A stretch of 64,000 nt of DNA from Cornus controversa (Eukaryota; Streptophyta; Magnoliopsida; Cornales; Cornaceae). The position numbers were made by a program, and so were the translations under genes. Shown here in pieces: positions 46,228-58,077 of the stretch. Under the pieces are notes generated by a model. The model was not told where the DNA came from, did not search any database, and saw nothing but the letters and a program-made list of their open reading frames with translations. The stretch spans positions 27,258,806 through 27,322,805 of the forward strand of contig CM048848.1 in NCBI GenBank assembly GCA_026545225.1, in the 5' to 3' direction. Within the stretch, counting starts at the first letter, position 1. Each line of letters starts with the position of its first letter.

Positions 46228-47323
46228 TGATCGGCGGTGAATGTTACACATTCTAACCTCTCAACTTGTATATTTTATTCTCTTAGTGATAGATTATTTT
46301 GTTATTTTACTTCATTTTAGTGTTTTCTGTATTTTCAGGGCCTTAATGATTATTTCAGTTAAAACCATGATTTTGGGCTTTTAAAGATGACATGCAAGAA
46401 GGTTAGATGAAGCCTACATCAAATGGATCCATTCAACTATTTATTTCAATTCAAATCAACCCATGGAAGAGGTCCAAGGGAATTACAGGTTCTTAAGAAG
46501 CTTACGGGCCTGAAGCCCGATTCTACGCTTAATACAGTCTTAATCCCGTTTTAGAAAATGGACCAAAAGTGTTATTTTCGAGCCTCAAAACGACTTAATT
46601 TAAATGTAGGTTGAAGGAAATTTAATTCTGCACACTTTTGTATTTCACGAAAATTTCGTGAATCGGATTTTGAGTGGGTCAAAAGTTGGGCCGAACGTCA
46701 GCAGGGAAAACCCACCTAATTAGTGCTGCGGGAAAACCTAATTAATTCCTAATTGGATTAGGACTTTGGTGTATTCTCTTGGGGCATTGTAGAGACCATG
46801 CCCAATTTTGGCCGGTTTTTTAATTTTTGTCATTTATTACTTTAAGCATATTTTAAATGATATTTAACATCTTTTGAATGCGAAAAACATGTTTAGAAGG
46901 TTAGAATATGGTTCTGGGAAGTTTTGGGAACTTTTGAAGAAGTTTGACTTTTTGGTCAACGGGGGTCCCGGGATGAGGTTAAGTGGGTCCGGAAAATTCA
47001 AAAAATTTTACTTTTGGTTATGAACTAAATGGAATGTTTAGAGTGTTAAGAAATTGATTTCGAGTCCAACAGAGTTTTTAGAAATTAATTCTGAGGTCAG
47101 GAAGGTACATTAAGTGGCTATGGGTAAAATGGTCATTTCGTGCCCCTAGGGTTGAGATAAATATCAAAAAGGGTCTGAAACATTTCATTTTACAGATCCC
47201 TCTCTCTCTCTACATATCCCACTTCATATATTTCCCTTCTCTCTAGAGTTTGAGGGCCTTAAGGTGTGATTTGGAAGATCTTGAAGAAGGAAAGTGTGTA
47301 GGGGACATCAAGGGCATCGGTTT

Positions 47324-48515
47324 TGTAGAGACCGTGCCCAATTTTGGTCAATTTTTTAATTTTTGTCATTTATTGCTTTAAGCACATTTTAAATGATGTT
47401 TAACATGTTTTGAATGTGGGGAACATGTTTAGAGGGTTGGAATAGAGTTTTGGGAAGTTTTGGGGACTTTTGGAAAAAGTTGACTTTTTTGAGTTTGGTC
47501 AACCTAGGGGCGTGGGCCTTGTGGGCCCAAAAATTTTAAAAGTGTCAGAATGACTTCAAAATTTGAGGATAGCTTAAATAAAATATTTAACGCACAACGG
47601 AGTTGATTTCGTGTCAATCTGAGTTACGAAACTCCAAAAATGAGCCCGAGAAGGTTTTGCAAAAAGGTGATGGCAAACTAGTAATTAAGAGGAGGTCACT
47701 TAGCTATAAATACTAAGAGAGATCAGCTCTTCTCTCATTTTTCATCCCAACAGCCGAGAGAGAGAGATATATATACGTATATACATACAAGCTTCATCTC
47801 CTCCTCTTCTTCACTAGATTTGAGGGCCTTAGAGTGGGATTTTGATTTCACCGAAGGAGGAAGAAACGCTCTACACATCGAGGGCTCGAGATTGATCGGT
47901 TCAAAAACCATTTCGGAGAAAGTTAGGTTTTGAGAAATTGGAAAAAATCAATTGGAAGCTCTTCCAATTTGAGGTAGGGGTGCTAGACTCACTTGAGGTG
48001 TGTGCAAATGTGACTATAATGTTTTTGGTGAAAAATGTGTTTTCGTAGGGCTTATGCATGGTATGTGTGTGCAAATGTGACTATAATGTTTTTGGTGAAA
48101 AATGTGTTTGCTTGATGAAAACATGAAAAATATGATTTTCTAGCAAAATTCATGAGCATAGTGATTTTCATGATGTGAGTGTGATAGCATTGTGACAATC
48201 TTGAGTTGGAAGGAAAATGCATTGATTTGATGAAAAAAATGCATGCATTGTGTGACTATGTGCATTGGTGTGATTATATGCACTATATGATAATTTTGGG
48301 GCATGAGTGTGAAATTAAGATAAGGGGAAGGCCCATAGGGTGAAAGACTCAAAACTTGGCCAAGAGGAGGTGCTCCCTTCGGGTTAGTAACCCGATAAAG
48401 CACAAGTAGAGTTTGGGTGCCGAAGAGACCCTTACTATTGGAGTGATGAGAAAGCCCCCTTAAATTGATTTGGTGTGAGTTATATATATATATAAGTTGT
48501 GACTTGTCCAAATTG

Positions 48516-48546
<31 letters not shown>

Positions 48547-49497
48547 TATGTATTTGCACCTTATGTGAAGCATCACGCATGATTTAAAAAATGTGAATGT
48601 TTGGGTAAAAATGCATGAGCATGTGCATTCATACATGGCTTACGGGTTAGAGTGGGGATGGGTGGATCATTTCTACTGAGCCGTTGAGATGCTCACCCCA
48701 TTATATAAAATATTTTCAGATAAGGCGCTAATGGAAGACGAAGCATGATTAGCTCTATGGATATGTTGAGCTTATTTTTGGATTTTTACTCTTTTGAGAT
48801 GTAGATAAATGTCCTTGCCGGCTTGTGGCATGTGGACAATGGTTGTGGTGTTGCCTTTACATTTGTATTCTCTTATGTATGTGAAATTCAAATGTAAATG
48901 CCACACTTGTAGGAAAGTGATTTTTGAGAAGTGTATGTATAATGGCTTCCCTCATTTGAGACTTGTTGAATATATGCAAAAAGGGCCATTTGAATTCTTA
49001 TATGTATGGTTCCATGGATTATATATGGATTTAGAATTTAAATGGATGAATGTATTCTTTTGTCTCTTGTATCTTAATTTCGTGGATATGAATGTTTAGA
49101 GTTGGGGATTTATGTTGGAATCATGGTTGTAGGATCTCAATGTATAAGTTAGATTGTATGGTTGGATTAATGAAGATCACCTTTGAAAATAATGAGGATG
49201 TTTGGTTCACTTGAATTTTATGTGCATGGTGGAGAGAATCAAATTCCATCTGCGTAAAAAGTTGAGGCCCAGAACTTAGTGGTTTGTAAGTATGGAACCA
49301 AAGGTGAAAATCATTTGCAAGGGCCTTTGATGATCTAATGCCACTTGAAGGGTGTGCATATAGAATGCTTCCGCAATAGAATGGATTATAATGATATATA
49401 TATATATATATATAAGGTGTGGAAACTTGAGGTGAAATTACGGATTCACCCTCGTTTCCTTCGCTCCTAACCGGGTGTCGAAAACCGGGGCGTGACA
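47324..49497 (+). mobile_element. Solo LTR E3 (large-LTR family), inside E2
   Basis: TGTAGAGACCGTGCCC…GGGGCGTGACA, 2174 bp, target duplication GGTTT (47319-47323 and 49498-49502). Closely related to E2. It has a local duplication of the TGTGCAAATGTGACTATAAT segment at 48003 and 48070. Confidence 0.92.
48370..48403 (+). repeat. LTR two-stem hairpin, copy E3
   Basis: GTGCT/AGCAC outer stem and the perfect inner CGGGTTAGTAACCCG at 48380-48394, identical in both stems to copy D. Confidence 0.75.
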
Positions 49498-49671
49498 GGT
49501 TTGAACCGATCAAAGTCTCCGTTTTGTGAAGTTGAGAAAGCTAGGATTTTTGAAATTTGAATTCAAAGCTTGAGAATTTGAGGTAGGGGTGCTAGACTCA
49601 CTTCTACTTTGATCTTGTGGTCCCTTTCTAAATATCATAAGAGATAGTTTTTGATTTCTTGAACCTAGGTC

Positions 49672-49716
<45 letters not shown>

Positions 49717-50082
49717 ACCATGGTGATTTATGCATGCGTAAGTATCCAACATGTTAGTTAGGGCTTATGCATGGTATGTATGTGCAAATGTGACTATAAT
49801 GCTTTTGGTGAAAAATGTGTTTGCTTGATGAAAACATGAAAAATATGATTTTCTAGCAAAATCCATGAGCATAGTGATTTTCATGATGTGAGTGTGATAG
49901 CATTGTGACAATCTTGAGTTGGAAGGAAAATGCATTGATTTGAGGAAAAAATGCATGCATTGTGTGACTATGTGTATTGGTGTGATTATATGCACTATAT
50001 GATGATTTTGGGGGTATGAGTGTGAAATTAAGATAAGGGGAAGGCCCCTAGGGTGAAAGACCCAAAACTTGGGCAAAAGGAG

Positions 50083-50116
50083 GTGCTCCCTTCGAGTTAG
50101 TAACCCGATAAAGCAC
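50083..50116 (+). repeat. LTR two-stem hairpin, copy E2
   Basis: GTGCT/AGCAC outer stem. The inner stem has one mismatch (CGAGTT with AACCCG). Confidence 0.7.
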
Positions 50117-50193
50117 AAGCAGAGTTTGGGTGCCGAAGAGACCCTTACTATTGGAGTGATGAGAAAGCCCCCTTTGAATTGATTTAGTGTGAG

Positions 50194-50234
<41 letters not shown>

Positions 50235-51150
50235 TTGTGACTTGTACAATTTGATATATATATATATATATGTATACATATGTATTTGCATTTTTACGTG
50301 AAGCATCATGCATGATTTGAAAAATGTGGATGTTTGGGTAAAAATGCATGAGCATGTGCATTCATGCATGGCTTACGGGTTAGAGTGGGGATGGGTGGAT
50401 CATTTCTACTGAGCCGTTGAGATGCTCACCCCTTTATACAAAACATTTTCAAATAAGGCGCCAATGGAAGATGAAGCATGATTAGCTCTATGGATATGTT
50501 GAGCTTATTTTTGGACTTTTTGCTCTTTTGAGATGTAGATAAATGTCCATACCGGCTTGTGGCATGTAGACAATGGTTGTGGTGTTGCCTTTACATTTGT
50601 ATTTTCTTATGTATGTGAAATCCAAATGTAAGTGCCACACTTGTAGGGAAGTGATTTTTGAGAAATGTATGTATAATGGCTTCCTTCATTTGAGACTTGT
50701 TGAATGTATGCAAGAAGGGTCATTTGAATTCTTATATGTATGGTTCCGTGGATTATGTATGGATTCGGAATTTAAATGGATGAATGTATTCTTTTGTCTC
50801 TTGTATCTTAATTTCGTGGATATGAATGTTTAGAGTTGTGGATTTATGTTGGAATCATGGTTGTAGGATCTCAATGCATAAGTTAGATTGTATGGTTGGG
50901 TTAATGAAGATCACCTTTGAAAAAAAATGAGGATGTTTGGTTCACTTGAATTTTATGTGCATGGTGGACTTTAGATGAATTTTCTATGATTATACAAGAT
51001 TTGAGATTCAAATGTGTAGGTTGATGTGTGAGTATGATATTATATCATTGGGGGATGATTTATATGTTTTATGAATGACCCAAGGTGGTTTGGTTGAGAT
51101 TTGAGTTCAAATGGATCTTGTATAGGTGTTTTGGAATTGCTGGGAAGTGC

Positions 51151-51340
51151 ATTTCGATTAATCGAAATGGTTACGAAATCTTAGTGTTTTTGAGGTCCAG
51201 AATGGGGTAATTTCGATCAATCGAAGTCCCCATTTCGATTGATCGAAATAATGCAGGTCCAAGATACCGAGAGGGTGTTTATTTCGATTGATGGGGTCAA
51301 AATCTCGATTAATTGAGATGAATCTCGATTGATCGAGATT
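51151..51340. repeat. Self-complementary word cluster (CGATTGATCG type)
   Basis: About eight near-copies, for example ATTTCGATTGATCGAAAT and ATCTCGATTGATCGAGAT, with arms around a TG or CA centre. It lies in the E2 LTR at the place of the F cluster, and uses the same word as solo LTR H. Confidence 0.85.
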
Positions 51341-52512
51341 ACTATTCACAACAAGGTTCAAAAATTGTCCAAACTTCGTTTCGATGTAATTTCTTCGTTT
51401 TAAATCGGAATTGAGTGTGATTTTTTTTGAACTTGAGTATTTTTGAAAGCTCTATCTAGTGGTGTAGGGTTCATAATCAAATTCTATCTGTGTAAAAATT
51501 TGAGGTCCAGAATTTGGGAGTTTATACGTATGGAACCAAAGGTGAAAATCATTTGCAAGGGCCATTGATGATCTAATGCCACTTTAAGGGTGTGCATATA
51601 GAATGCTTCCGCAATAGAATAGATTATAATGAGATTAAGGTGTGGGAACTTGAGGTGAAATTACGGATTCACCCCCTTTTCCCTCACTCCTAACCGGGCA
51701 TCGGAAACCGGGGTGTGACAGGCATAAAGTGGTGAATTGGAGGCTGTTTTGGGGGAGCTTAGAGGGCTTTTGGATAGAATTGAAGATATACTTTGCAAAG
51801 ATTTGGAGTGGAGAACCATTGGAAAACGAAGTCTTACGCATAATTCATGAAGATGATGCCTTCTTCCTCAACCGTTGAAGTTTCTTCTTCTACCATAAGC
51901 GGCTAGTTCATCTACTAGGGTTGATGTAGCCCTAACAAAGCATCAATGGTTTGATTGTTTTAATTATTGGGGACCTTTATATACATGCATAGATTGTGTA
52001 ATTTAGAGGATTCTTATTATAAAATTGAGCAATAAAAGTCTTATAAATTCAGTTTCAATGATTTCTTATCTTGTTTTAAATATTTAGTTGTTGTTATTGA
52101 ACTCAATCTCTCTTATGTCCATGGCTTAGCCTTAATCATATGTTATCTTCTTGACGGATGAAGGTGAGCTTATAGCCACCGACACCACTTATGCATGATG
52201 TAATTACCCATACTTGATTCAATTGACCATTGATTGTGGAGTTAGTGGTGAAGTCAATTACCCTAAATTTATCTCATATTATCTTCACTCTTTATTTCCT
52301 TTGTTTTATTTTATTTTGCTTTTTAATTAGTTTAAATATAAAAATCAGATTTCTACTCTTTCTAAATTTAATTAGAATTAACTCCGTACTCCAACTCATT
52401 CAGACCATAATCCCTAAGGTTCGACATCCCTTTCGATAGCCCTATTCTGCAAGGAATTCATTATATTGCGAAGTGTGGTAATTTTAATTTAGACGCACTC
52501 ACACATGAATCA

Positions 52513-53217
52513 CTCTCCCAAGTCAACTTTTATTTTCCATATATGAAAGATATGATAAATCATATCTTCATATAAAAGGGAATTATATACACATTCCATA
52601 TCATATATTCTCCCTACGAAAAATAAGATATTATGTATATATATTTAAATTATATATATTAATATATATTCTAGGATATTAAAATGCCTAATATATATTT
52701 ATATATAATTTCACTTGTACCCTTAGCATGTAATTAAATTACAAATCTCCTAGCACATTAAATTAATTCACATTTAACAACCCAGTTGGTTTTAAATTGA
52801 TCTAGTGGGCTAGAAGTGAGGATCTTATTTTAGGCCTAAACTCTTATTGGCTTTAATGGTTTATAAATTGGCCCGGTCATCCCACTACCCTAAATTTCAA
52901 TAGTCTATTAACCACAACTTAATTCTACTATATAAGTATGGTTGAACTCCAACTCAAGAATGGTTGAACCATGTGTTGTCTTTAAACCTTGTGTTGCCTC
53001 ATCACCCAACATATGTATTCATTATATGAAATTGCCCCTCTACGCACAACTGGATATGGACGTATAAGGACCAATCAATCCAAATCAATAATTGAATATT
53101 TATTAAGCCACTTGATTATCTTTCGTTTAATCGAAAAGCCTTTAATAAAACTTATGCATTTTGCTAAGGTGCATACTGAAATACCCCCTACAAATTTCAC
53201 GCATGAGGTGGCCAGTC
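52513..53217. other. Gene-free old DNA between E1 and chromovirus K
   Basis: AT-rich, with ATATAT runs near 52620-52710. Continues the sequence before 46228. No protein or LTR end that I can name. Confidence 0.5.
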
Positions 53218-54074
53218 TGACACATAAAACATAAGGGATACTTATAATTGATAGAAAACAAGCATATAATACAAGGACAAAAGAAAAAGAATCATAAATG
53301 CTGAAAGAAAAGTCTGACTGAAATAAATAATAATGTTAAACAAACATAATACGAGTTTGAACGATACAACTTGAAAGTCCCGTAACTCAAGGACCCTTTA
53401 ACCAAAAATCATAAAAGTAAATACTTTATGAACATATCTAAGTCCCTACTCTGAAGTCTATTGAGGAATAGATGACTGCCACACTCAATGAACTCCACAC
53501 TCTAACCTCGAGGTGAAAGCTACTTGGGACTTGAAATATCAACAAAGTGGTTTAAACCGACGAGCAAGTTCCCTCTACTACCACCCAATCAGAGAACTGG
53601 CAAACATGCCCTATATATGAGGACAATAAAAACATATAAAGACAATTATATCATTTAGTCATTTAATCTCCTCTCTTAGAAATAATTAGAAATATGTTCT
53701 AAACCAACCCATCTACTATCACAATAAAGGTAGAACAAATATCAAAGTTCAAACCATAGGAAATCCTAACATGCTAGAACACACTAAGTTTTCTAATTAG
53801 ATTCTAAGCAATCCTACCTTACCCTCCTCCATATTTAACAAATGTCTTACTAGGTAATAGGTAACCTAACCTGCCTCTCCCGATAATCCTTCCACAAAAC
53901 ACCAAATGTATGTTTATATTCACTTAAATACAACCCACCAGCTCATACACATATCCACAATTAATCTTGTGACCAAAGAATAAAACCAGCCCAACACACT
54001 ACACTAACCCTTTAGTTATCACAATGTAAGTGCAGACTAGTTTTAAGTTTATACAAGAGGCAATCCTAACATAC

Positions 54075-54480
54075 CCGAATATAATGTACAGATACCTTAT
54101 TAGGTATTAGGCAATCCTGTCATGCCTGACAATTTTGACATGCCACAAAATATAATGTGTAGATACCTTATTAGGTAGTAGGCAATTCTGACATGGCTGA
54201 CAATCCTGACATGTCAAAAAATATAATGTATGATTACTTTATTAGGTATTAGGCAATCTTGACATGCCTGACAATTCTGACATGCCAAAAAATATAATGT
54301 ATAGATACCTTATTAGGTATTAGGCAATCCTGACATGTCAAAAAATATAATGTATAAATACCTTATTAGGTATTAGGCAATCCTAACATGGCGAAAAATA
54401 TAATGTATAAATACCTTATTTGGTATTAGGCAATCCTGACATGCCAAAAAATATAATATCTAGATACCTTATTAAGTATT
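54075..54480. repeat. Minisatellite in the K LTR, periods 71 and 53
   Basis: Units share ATAATGTATAGATACC, TTATTAGGTATTAGG and CAATCCTGACATG. Unit starts (ATAAT) lie at 54081, 54152, 54223, 54294, 54347, 54400 and 54453. The first three steps are 71 bases and the last three are 53. The 18-base difference is one extra CAATCCTGACATGCCTGA-type subunit. Confidence 0.85.
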
Positions 54481-55528
54481 AGAAAATTCTGACATACCTC
54501 CATAATACTTTTAAATAATAATCTAACACACTTAAAAGCATGCTAATTAAAATCATGAAAATTCTATTGTCACATTTATTAATTAAACAATTAAAAATGA
54601 CACAACATACCATGAAAGTAACTGAATTTAACATAATCCCATAAACTGATCTAAACATCATATAGTTAATCAAGAACATTTCTGAAAGCAAAGAAACAAT
54701 TAAAGAAAAATTAAACAACTAATTAAAAAGGAAAGCCCCACACCAAAGCCTACACTTCCATTTAAACATCAAGTATCTCTAAATCTAGCTCTAGCCTAGG
54801 TTTTTGTGCATAATCCATCTTTAAAAGTCTTAATTATTTTTTTGGAATTCTTTGGAATTTTTTGGTAATTTAGAAAAACATTCCAAAACAAAAGAAAATA
54901 AAATTCCAACTTTAAAACATATTGTTTGTACTAATTCTACAACAAGTGGAACTCATTTCATCCTCAAATTAAAAACCTATGTGTATTATGTCCCTAAAAG
55001 ATAAATTTAAATTTTTGAAAATTTTCTGGAATTCAAAAGTATTTTTCTTTTTTTTTTTAAATTAAAAATGATTTAAATTAAAAATGAATTAAAAATCTAA
55101 AAAAATATTAAACTATTCCAAATTGGGCCCAAACTTAGCCCAGTGGGTGGGCTCAACGAGTGGGATTGGACGGTCTTTTTTTCGGTCCCCGCCAGTGACT
55201 CAGCGTGGGTGGGCACATGGCGAGCCCTGTTCCTCAACCGTGTACTGCCTCTTTCCTGGCCACCTCTGGCCATCATTTCATGTATCTTTTTATACCAAAA
55301 TGCTCCCCATCATCTAAGCTATGCACTGGTATCGAAATCACCACCATTCATAGCCTAAATGAAAAAGTCCCAAATTCAAGTTTTAAGGTTCTTAAATATC
55401 AAACTCAAATTCCTGTCATACTACCCAACGATTCACTACCAAACTTACAGGGACTATCTAGGAGAGCAAGATCAACAATTTAATCAGAACAAAAATCTTC
55501 AAAAACGACGTTAACATTCAACACAAAT

Positions 55529-56494
55529 TGGTGTAGCTAAACTCGAATTATATTGTAAGCTTAATTTTACCCTTTTTATCAAAATATAATTTAACCACTC
55601 GCAAGAGCACGAATCTTTGTAGATACGGTTCTATATAGAGGGTATCGATCCCACGAGGACTAGTCGCAATTGTTTTAAAGAAAGATTAATTCCACTTTAA
55701 TCCTAAAAATAGGGTTTTGAGTTTTTGTTTATAAAACTATTGCATGAATGAAATAACAATAAAATTAAAAGGTAAAGGATGGGAGAGAGAACTAGGGTTG
55801 GTTTCCACCACTAGCCATTCACATGTTCGTAAGTGTAGCAAGCATGAGATTCATAAATTAAATGCCTAACAATGTCATTAGGCTTGTGACCTCAATGACA
55901 TATCAAAAGATTAACGTGTTTGTCCACCTATCATAATCCATCTTCAACAAGCATAGCTCTTCAACCTAACTAACCATCTAATTACCCTACTCTCTAAGTG
56001 AACCTACATGCATCCAAACTACCTTGTTTTGGCATGGTTTATACAAACAAACATCACACATTCATTTAAACACCATTATCTAGCCATCATTTGCACTTCT
56101 TGTGGAATATGCAAATGTTGTGCATTCACATGAAAGAATCTACTCTAAGACAAGAATAAACTCAACATCAAATGAATATATAAAAGAAATGTATTAGTGT
56201 ACATGGTCATTAGGCTAAATAATCAACATTTAATTACAAATCCCAAGTGCTACAAAGATGAACAAGTTTACATGGCTAGGGGTTGAAACCAACACCCTAG
56301 TAGAAGAGTTAGTTGCTCATGGTTGCCTTGCACTCTTCCATTGATGGAGAAGATGAAGCTTCTTGGTCTGGTTCAACTCCTCTTTCTCCTCTCCCGAATG
56401 TCTCTCCTTTTGATAATCTGATGTGTGTTGAGAGATCTATGAGAGATATGTGGCTTCTTTGTGCTTTAAGGCTCCTTTTTCAACCTTGGGGCCC

Positions 56495-56539
<45 letters not shown>

Positions 56540-56958
56540 ATATATACACCCTTTATATCAAGAAGGTCCCCAAGGGTCTTGTTCAAGTCAGACAATCCCC
56601 CTAAGTCGTGCAAAAAGGGAGATTTTGTTACAAGTGGGAGAGCAGGTGAGCAAGTGGGCAAGTGGCTTCTGCAGAATCTCGATCAATCGAGATTGGATCT
56701 CGATTGATCGAGATTTTGATCAATCGAAATGAGATCTCGATTGATCGAGATCAACTTCTCGATTGATCGAGATGCCTTGGCTGCAATTTCTAACTTTTCT
56801 CTTCAGCTGTAACAAGCCTCAAACTTTGCTCCTTTCACTACAAGACCTACAATACATCAAAAACACAAAAATACCGTAAACATATCTCAGTAAACGTAGA
56901 AACGGAACTAACATATGCAATAAAGAGAGTTCAAATGCATAGAATTGAACACTTATCA
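55529..56958 (-). mobile_element. Solo LTR H (element A-type), inside the K LTR
   Basis: On the plus strand TGGTGTAGC…CACTTATCA, 1430 bp, with perfect target duplication CAAAT (55524-55528 and 56959-56963). It is a relative of the A LTR (shares ATAGAGGGTATCGATCCCAC and the CACTCGCAAGAG region). In LTR sense a word cluster (56677-56773) precedes a (TA)n tract (56498-56537) that may act as TATA. No internal genes. Confidence 0.9.
56677..56773. repeat. Self-complementary word cluster in H (CGATTGATCG type)
   Basis: Five arms or pairs of ATCTCGATTGATCGAGAT and TCGATCAATCGAGAT in under 100 bases, upstream of the TA tract in LTR sense. Same word as in E2, although E2 belongs to another LTR family. 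Confidence 0.85.
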
Positions 56959-56968
56959 CAAATCTCAT

Positions 56969-57010
<42 letters not shown>

Positions 57011-57765
57011 ATATCTACCTGCCTATATACCCATATATACATGTATATACATGAGAGAAATTACACCATAGGTTTACCAAATCCACAATTTATACATGTT
57101 TAATCAACGAAAATACCTTAGCATGCATAATCATACTATCACATAGTTATATACATGTATATTCATATAATCAAGCAATACAAATATTTATATATGTTTA
57201 TAAGTTCAAAGGGTGAGTGAAGATATTGAACTTGCCTTATGAGTTTGAGCAAAATCACCTTCTCTCCCTTTTCAGCGTCTACCGTTCTTTCTCTGTCTGT
57301 GCGTAGAAACTCTCTATGCGTAGGAACTACTAAACCCTAATTTCTATTTTCTCTTTATCTATTTTCTTTCTAGAAAACTAAGAATAATTCCTAAATAATT
57401 AAACTAATAAATATAGATATATTTAGCTAATCTATTTATATATATATATATAGCACAACTCAAAAGTCTAGCTGAACTCTCCCTAGCCCAGACTGAAAAT
57501 AATAAAAATAAAAGAAAATCCAAAAGTATGGTCCATCCTAAAAATAAAATAAAACCTAAAGCATTTAACGTTTTAAAACACTCAATACACAATTTAAACA
57601 AATAAACAACTTAGCATTTAAAATACAAAATAAACCATTAAAACAATTAGGGCAGCTTAAACACACAGAGCATTTAGCATCTAAGACACTCACCAAAAAA
57701 TAAATAAATAATTAAATAATTGAAACACCAAATTTAAATAGCCTCAAAATTTACGCGGTACTACA

Positions 57766-57793
57766 TTCTTCCCCCCCCCCCCCCCAAAAAAAA
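57766..57793 (-). other. Polypurine tract of chromovirus K
   Basis: In element sense eight T, then fifteen G in a row, then GAAGAA, directly before the LTR start TGTAGTACC. A G-run this long is unusual and may be variable or a sequencing artefact in length. Confidence 0.75.
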
Positions 57794-58077
57794 GAAGAAT
57801 TCCGTCCTCAGAATTCAACTCATATATGAAATAAAAAGCTTTTCATCCACCCTTTCCCAAGTGGACTCTATCTCATTGTGGTAGCTCCACTGAACTCGAA
57901 CTAAAGGAATGATCTTGGAAGGAAGGACCTAGTTCCTACGGTAAAGAATATAGTAATGTTGTTCCACATATGTTGCATCTGGCTACAACTTAATCTCCCC
58001 AACCTCAATGTGCTAATAGGTATCCTCATCCCTAAGAAATTTTTGCAACATAGACACAAGAAAGACATTATGCACCC
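57794..58077 (-). pseudogene. Integrase C-terminus with chromodomain (chromovirus K)
   Basis: It opens at VHNVFLVSMLQKFLRDED, the usual end of the integrase core in plant chromoviruses (VHNVFHVSML-type). It ends with the chromodomain phrase IPLVRVQWSYHNEIESTWERVDEKL. Chromodomains of this kind direct integration toward marked chromatin. There are three internal stops before the chromodomain and a terminal stop at about 57815, so it is dead. The upstream integrase was cut off when element I inserted at about 58078. The LTR follows immediately downstream. Confidence 0.85.

Larger units (their letters stand above)
46798..51720 (+). mobile_element. Solo LTR E2 (large-LTR family), inside E1
   Basis: TGTAGAGACCATGCCC…GGGGTGTGACA with target duplication GGCAT (46793-46797 and 51721-51725). 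Without E3 it is about 2.74 kb. It carries the hairpin (50083-50116), (TA)n tracts at 49672-49713 and 50196-50270, and a word cluster (51151-51340) in a block of about 500 bases that E3 lacks. Confidence 0.92.
46228..52512 (+). mobile_element. Solo LTR E1 (element B family), containing E2 and E3
   Basis: TGATCGGCGGTG…ACACATGAATCA with perfect target duplication CTCTC (46223-46227 and 52513-52517). Without E2 it is about 1.36 kb, close to the 1.41-kb LTR of B, and aligns with it throughout. No internal sequence, so it is a solo LTR. It lies outside element A, in the same old DNA. Confidence 0.92.

Noticed and set aside
48060..51720. Apparent tandem duplication of about 1.7 kb
   Set aside because: Separate perfect target duplications (GGTTT and GGCAT) show two nested solo LTR insertions of one family instead.
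56313..56732. A 139-residue frame in solo LTR H
   Set aside because: It reads through a (TA)n tract (repeated Tyr-Ile) and the word cluster, antisense to the LTR.
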